A DNA stretch of 16,333 bases from Desulfuromonadales bacterium (GTDB taxonomy: Bacteria; Desulfobacterota; Desulfuromonadia; Desulfuromonadales; BM103): contig DAOWJU010000314.1 of assembly GCA_030640215.1 (NCBI GenBank), positions 1 through 16,333 on the forward strand, in the 5' to 3' direction. Numbering within the stretch: position 1 is the stretch's first letter; every line of letters begins with the position of its first letter. The translations under genes and the position numbers were made by a program. Shown piece by piece: positions 14,371 to 16,333 of the stretch. The notes below the pieces were generated by a model. The model saw only the letters and a program-made list of their open reading frames with translations, made no database searches and was not told the DNA's origin.

Positions 14371-15654
14371 TTATTCCCCGGTTCCTTGCTGGCGGGATTC
14401 AACGAGCCGGAGAAATGCGTTCTCTGCGGCTTTCTGCTTATTGCGGTGCAGGTAGCGCTGCAAACTCTTGGGGTCTTTGTGCCTTGAGATCAACAACAGT
14501 GTCGATTCGCTGACCTCAGTTTCGGCAATTTCGGTAAGAAGGTTGTGCCTCAGGTCATGGGGGCGAAGAGGTTCACCGTCGAAAATCAAGTCTGCCTCAA
14601 TTGCGGCTTGGCGAAAACTTTTACCGAGGCTCGTGTAGCGGGTCTTCGTTTTCGGATTAGTGAACACATATTCGCTGAGCCTCGGTTGTGATTCGACAAT
14701 CTGCCAGGCCATTGGAGACAGGAAGAGTTCTTCTGTCCCTCCTTTCGCACGTTGGCTTTTCGTATCTCTCAGTCGAGAACGTTTTTTCATATGGCGGACA
14801 TTGCTCCAGGTTAAAGACATCGCTTCAGAGATTCGGCACCCGGATTCAGCTAAAAATTCAAACAGGGGCTGTGAGTTTTTAGGGAGAAAACTGTAAAGCT
14901 TCTGCTTTTGCTCTTGAGTGATAATGTGCACAATTTCCCTGTCCTCTGGGAATTTGAATTTATAAAACGGATAGTCCTCATCACTCTCAAACTCCAAAAA
15001 TTTATTTGCTTTAGCGTACAGAATGATCATCCGTAAAACTCTGAGTTCTCTGCCCGCCGTGCTCGCTTTAACGTTACGAGGCGGCTTCACTCTCTTAACC
15101 GGTCGGCCATACTTGCTGACCTCAGATTGGCCACTGAGCACAGTTTGCCCTTGGCGGTGATGCTGATATTCCCGTAAATGCATTGGAAGGATGTCGCCGA
15201 TCGGTTTGTTGCCGAAAAAACCAACCAGATGACGGATAGCAATTGCTTCACGATTGGGGTCCTTGATTGTTCTGGTTCGCGGGGTATGAAACGTCTTGGC
15301 CATTTCATCGAATGGAGTTCTTCCGTCCGGCTTCATTTTCTCAGGGGGGAGGTTCTCAGGAGGGGAGACGATATTGAGTGCGCTGAAAAGTTTCCGTTTC
15401 TGCTTATCACTTACAACTGTTGCCAAGATGGCCTCTGCTTCTTTTTTCGTGTTCAAGGTCTTGGTTTTCTTCCTCCCAGATTTACCATAATATTGAATTG
15501 TGAATTTAGGAGATTTGTACACATCTCCACCGCACTTTGGACAGTTCTTGATAACGACAGGTTGGCCATCCGCCCCAGTCGTTGTTTTAGATGGCTTTGT
15601 GCGCCAGTAGCCACACATGGGAGTTTTGCAAAGGAATTTGTTGAATATTGCCAT
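14371..15654 (-). CDS. int: Tyrosine recombinase / site-specific integrase
   Basis: From ATG 15654 the product has 427 residues. The C-terminal catalytic domain shows the tyrosine-recombinase set: Arg274 in ESGCRISEAMSLTW, a probable beta-hairpin Lys near RAKGGTEE, HDLRH with His366 and Arg369, His392 in ISRHKDPKSLQ, and the nucleophile Tyr401 in QRYLH. The N-terminus has four cysteines in C-x4-C ... C-x2-C spacing (9, 14, 38, 41), a zinc-ribbon-like module, followed by QYYGKSGRKKTKTL, which resembles arm-type DNA-binding domains. It would integrate or excise the element at tRNA-Arg, toward which it is transcribed. I chose this ATG because GGAG lies nine bases upstream; frame-consistent ATGs at 15669 and 15705 are less well supported. 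The stop lies near a bidirectional terminator. Confidence 0.93.
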   Translation of the reverse strand: MAIFNKFLCKTPMCGYWRTKPSKTTTGADGQPVVIKNCPKCGGDVYKSPKFTIQYYGKSGRKKTKTLNTKKEAEAILATVVSDKQKRKLFSALNIVSPPENLPPEKMKPDGRTPFDEMAKTFHTPRTRTIKDPNREAIAIRHLVGFFGNKPIGDILPMHLREYQHHRQGQTVLSGQSEVSKYGRPVKRVKPPRNVKASTAGRELRVLRMIILYAKANKFLEFESDEDYPFYKFKFPEDREIVHIITQEQKQKLYSFLPKNSQPLFEFLAESGCRISEAMSLTWSNVRHMKKRSRLRDTKSQRAKGGTEELFLSPMAWQIVESQPRLSEYVFTNPKTKTRYTSLGKSFRQAAIEADLIFDGEPLRPHDLRHNLLTEIAETEVSESTLLLISRHKDPKSLQRYLHRNKQKAAENAFLRLVESRQQGTGE

Positions 15655-15799
15655 TAATTGTTGCTCCATATGGGAAAAGTTATTCCTGCTGGGTGGTCTC
15701 CGCATCCTCTATCATTGTCGTTTGGTTTGTGACAGAGCTGATAAGCACTTTGAATAAAAGTGTCTTTCGGGAGGGCTAAAGTGAATCGAAGCAGCAAGT

Positions 15800-16204
15800 C
15801 TAAGGGCCTTCTCTGGCCTGATTGTCACTAATGCATGCGGGGGAACCATACAGGGTTGGGAGGAATTTCTTCATATAGACTTGATACGGCACTCGATGGA
15901 TCATGCAGTAGATATTGCATAAATCTTTTATCGTCCCACCAAACTGGTTTCTACCCGATAAGTATGATCCTTGACGTCTGATGTCTATGAAGAAACCTTG
16001 TACCTCATCGAGGCTCGTAAGCCGTCTAAAGAAGCCATTTTCCAGGCAGCAGGGGGACACTGCTTCATGGCGATATTTTATTGTTTCAGTCATTGAGGCC
16101 ATAAAGTCAGACCTGGCGGTTGCTTTTGCAATTAAAAAGGTCCTGGGCGCATTGAGGGAAGCGATGTCTGAAAGGTTGGTTTCGGTCTGGTCCACTAGTA
16201 CCAT
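15800..16204 (-). CDS. Orphan hypothetical protein in the element
   Basis: This is an open frame of 134 codons from ATG 16204 (an in-frame TTG at 16225 would add seven). I do not recognise the protein. The composition is plausible for a real soluble protein, with mixed hydrophobic and charged residues, and two notable stretches: RRLTSLDEVQGFFIDIRRQG and NIYCMIHRVPYQVYMKKFLP. No signal peptide, membrane helix or known motif is evident. There is no good ribosome binding site before either start, and the overlapping plus-strand frame (15981-16208) is shorter. It lies between the integrase and the start of a probable IS element, where decayed genes are common, so it could be a remnant. I rate coding as possible but not established. 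Confidence 0.4.
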   Translation of the reverse strand: MVLVDQTETNLSDIASLNAPRTFLIAKATARSDFMASMTETIKYRHEAVSPCCLENGFFRRLTSLDEVQGFFIDIRRQGSYLSGRNQFGGTIKDLCNIYCMIHRVPYQVYMKKFLPTLYGSPACISDNQAREGP

Positions 16205-16250
16205 GTAACATTTAAATCTTCGCAATGGCTAGCGCATGATATATACTTAC

Positions 16251-16270
16251 GGCAACCCAAGGAGGTTGCC
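16251..16270 (+). promoter_or_regulatory. Hairpin that enfolds the ribosome binding site of the transposase gene
   Basis: GGCAACC (16251-16257) and GGTTGCC (16264-16270) are perfect inverted repeats around CAAGGA. The AAGGAGG ribosome binding site (16259-16265) lies in the loop and the start of the second arm, and the arm ends directly at the ATG (16271). Confidence 0.6.
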
Positions 16271-16333
16271 ATGCCACCGAGATATCGAATTGTTCTGACT
16301 GAGCAGGAGCGTAAGGATCTTGAGGCACTAACA
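16271..16333 (+). CDS. N-terminus of a probable IS630-type transposase (partial, runs off right edge)
   Basis: Only 21 codons are visible: ATG follows an AAGGAGG ribosome binding site, and the peptide begins MPPRYRIVLTEQERKDLEAL. A start of this form, a short basic stretch followed by a beta turn and then LTxxER...LEAL, is what I recall from the N-termini of IS630-family transposases, ahead of their helix-turn-helix. The assignment rests on pattern memory of a very short stretch. The upstream sequence contains TA dinucleotides suited to IS630-type target sites (for example ATATATA at 16240-16246), but I cannot define the terminal inverted repeat. Other helix-turn-helix proteins are possible. 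Confidence 0.55.
   Translation, partial: MPPRYRIVLTEQERKDLEALT

Larger units (their letters stand above)
14302..16333. mobile_element. One end of a probable integrative element at tRNA-Arg
   Basis: A tyrosine integrase lies 70 bases beyond the 3' end of an intact tRNA gene and is followed by an orphan ORF and a probable transposase start. This is the usual signature of an island or prophage inserted in a tRNA 3' end. The second copy of the tRNA 3' sequence that would mark the other end is not found up to 16333, so the extent is unknown. Confidence 0.6.

Noticed and set aside
14302..16333. A second attachment-site copy of the tRNA-Arg 3' end within the window
   Set aside because: I searched for the TTCGAATCC and ATCGCGCGCCA cores by eye and found no copy after 14301, so only one element end can be claimed.

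Overview
The window looks like a chromosomal segment of an anaerobic, respiring Gram-negative bacterium, most plausibly a Desulfuromonadales/Geobacterales-type organism. This is an inference from content: Pta and AckA for acetate/acetyl-CoA exchange, a small 2[4Fe-4S] ferredoxin, a Rieske/cytochrome b/multihaem cytochrome c operon, a TonB-type envelope protein and a zinc-ribbon/DUF3426 membrane protein. No 16S or other phylogenetic marker is present.

Layout. Positions 1-1826 (minus strand) hold a TonB-family protein followed by an EamA/DMT-type permease cut by the left edge. Positions 1927-2999 (plus) hold a phosphate acetyltransferase gene with a clear promoter and a terminator. Positions 3127-5451 (plus) encode a 774-residue coiled-coil protein that I do not recognise, flanked by two terminators. 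Positions 5584-6849 (minus) encode acetate kinase. Pta and AckA therefore lie in one locus but on opposite strands, with the coiled-coil gene between them. A ferredoxin of only 56 residues follows at 7137-7307 with its own promoter and terminator. Positions 9706-7404 (minus) carry hypoxanthine phosphoribosyltransferase and then the zinc-ribbon/DUF3426 protein, probably one operon starting at a near-consensus promoter that leaves almost no 5' leader. Divergent from it is an exported DUF1573 protein (9848-10552).

Positions 10654-13187 form a compact respiratory operon: promoter, Rieske protein, full-length cytochrome b, pentahaem membrane-anchored cytochrome c, strong terminator. This is a bc-type quinol oxidoreductase in which a multihaem cytochrome takes the place of cytochrome c1; the haem-ligand spacing of the b subunit is b6-like. 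Convergent to it is an exported metallo-beta-lactamase-fold protein (13211-14131) in which the residues of the second zinc site are substituted.

Positions 14225-14301 are tRNA-Arg(CCG). Immediately downstream are a tyrosine integrase, an orphan ORF and the start of a probable IS630-type transposase running off the right edge. This looks like one end of an element integrated at the tRNA gene; its far end is outside the window. The core (1-14224) looks conserved and housekeeping-like; 14302-16333 looks accessory. No CRISPR array, toxin-antitoxin pair or recognised defence system is visible. The least explained items are the coiled-coil protein between pta and ackA, the zinc-site-altered MBL protein, and the acidic repeat protein.
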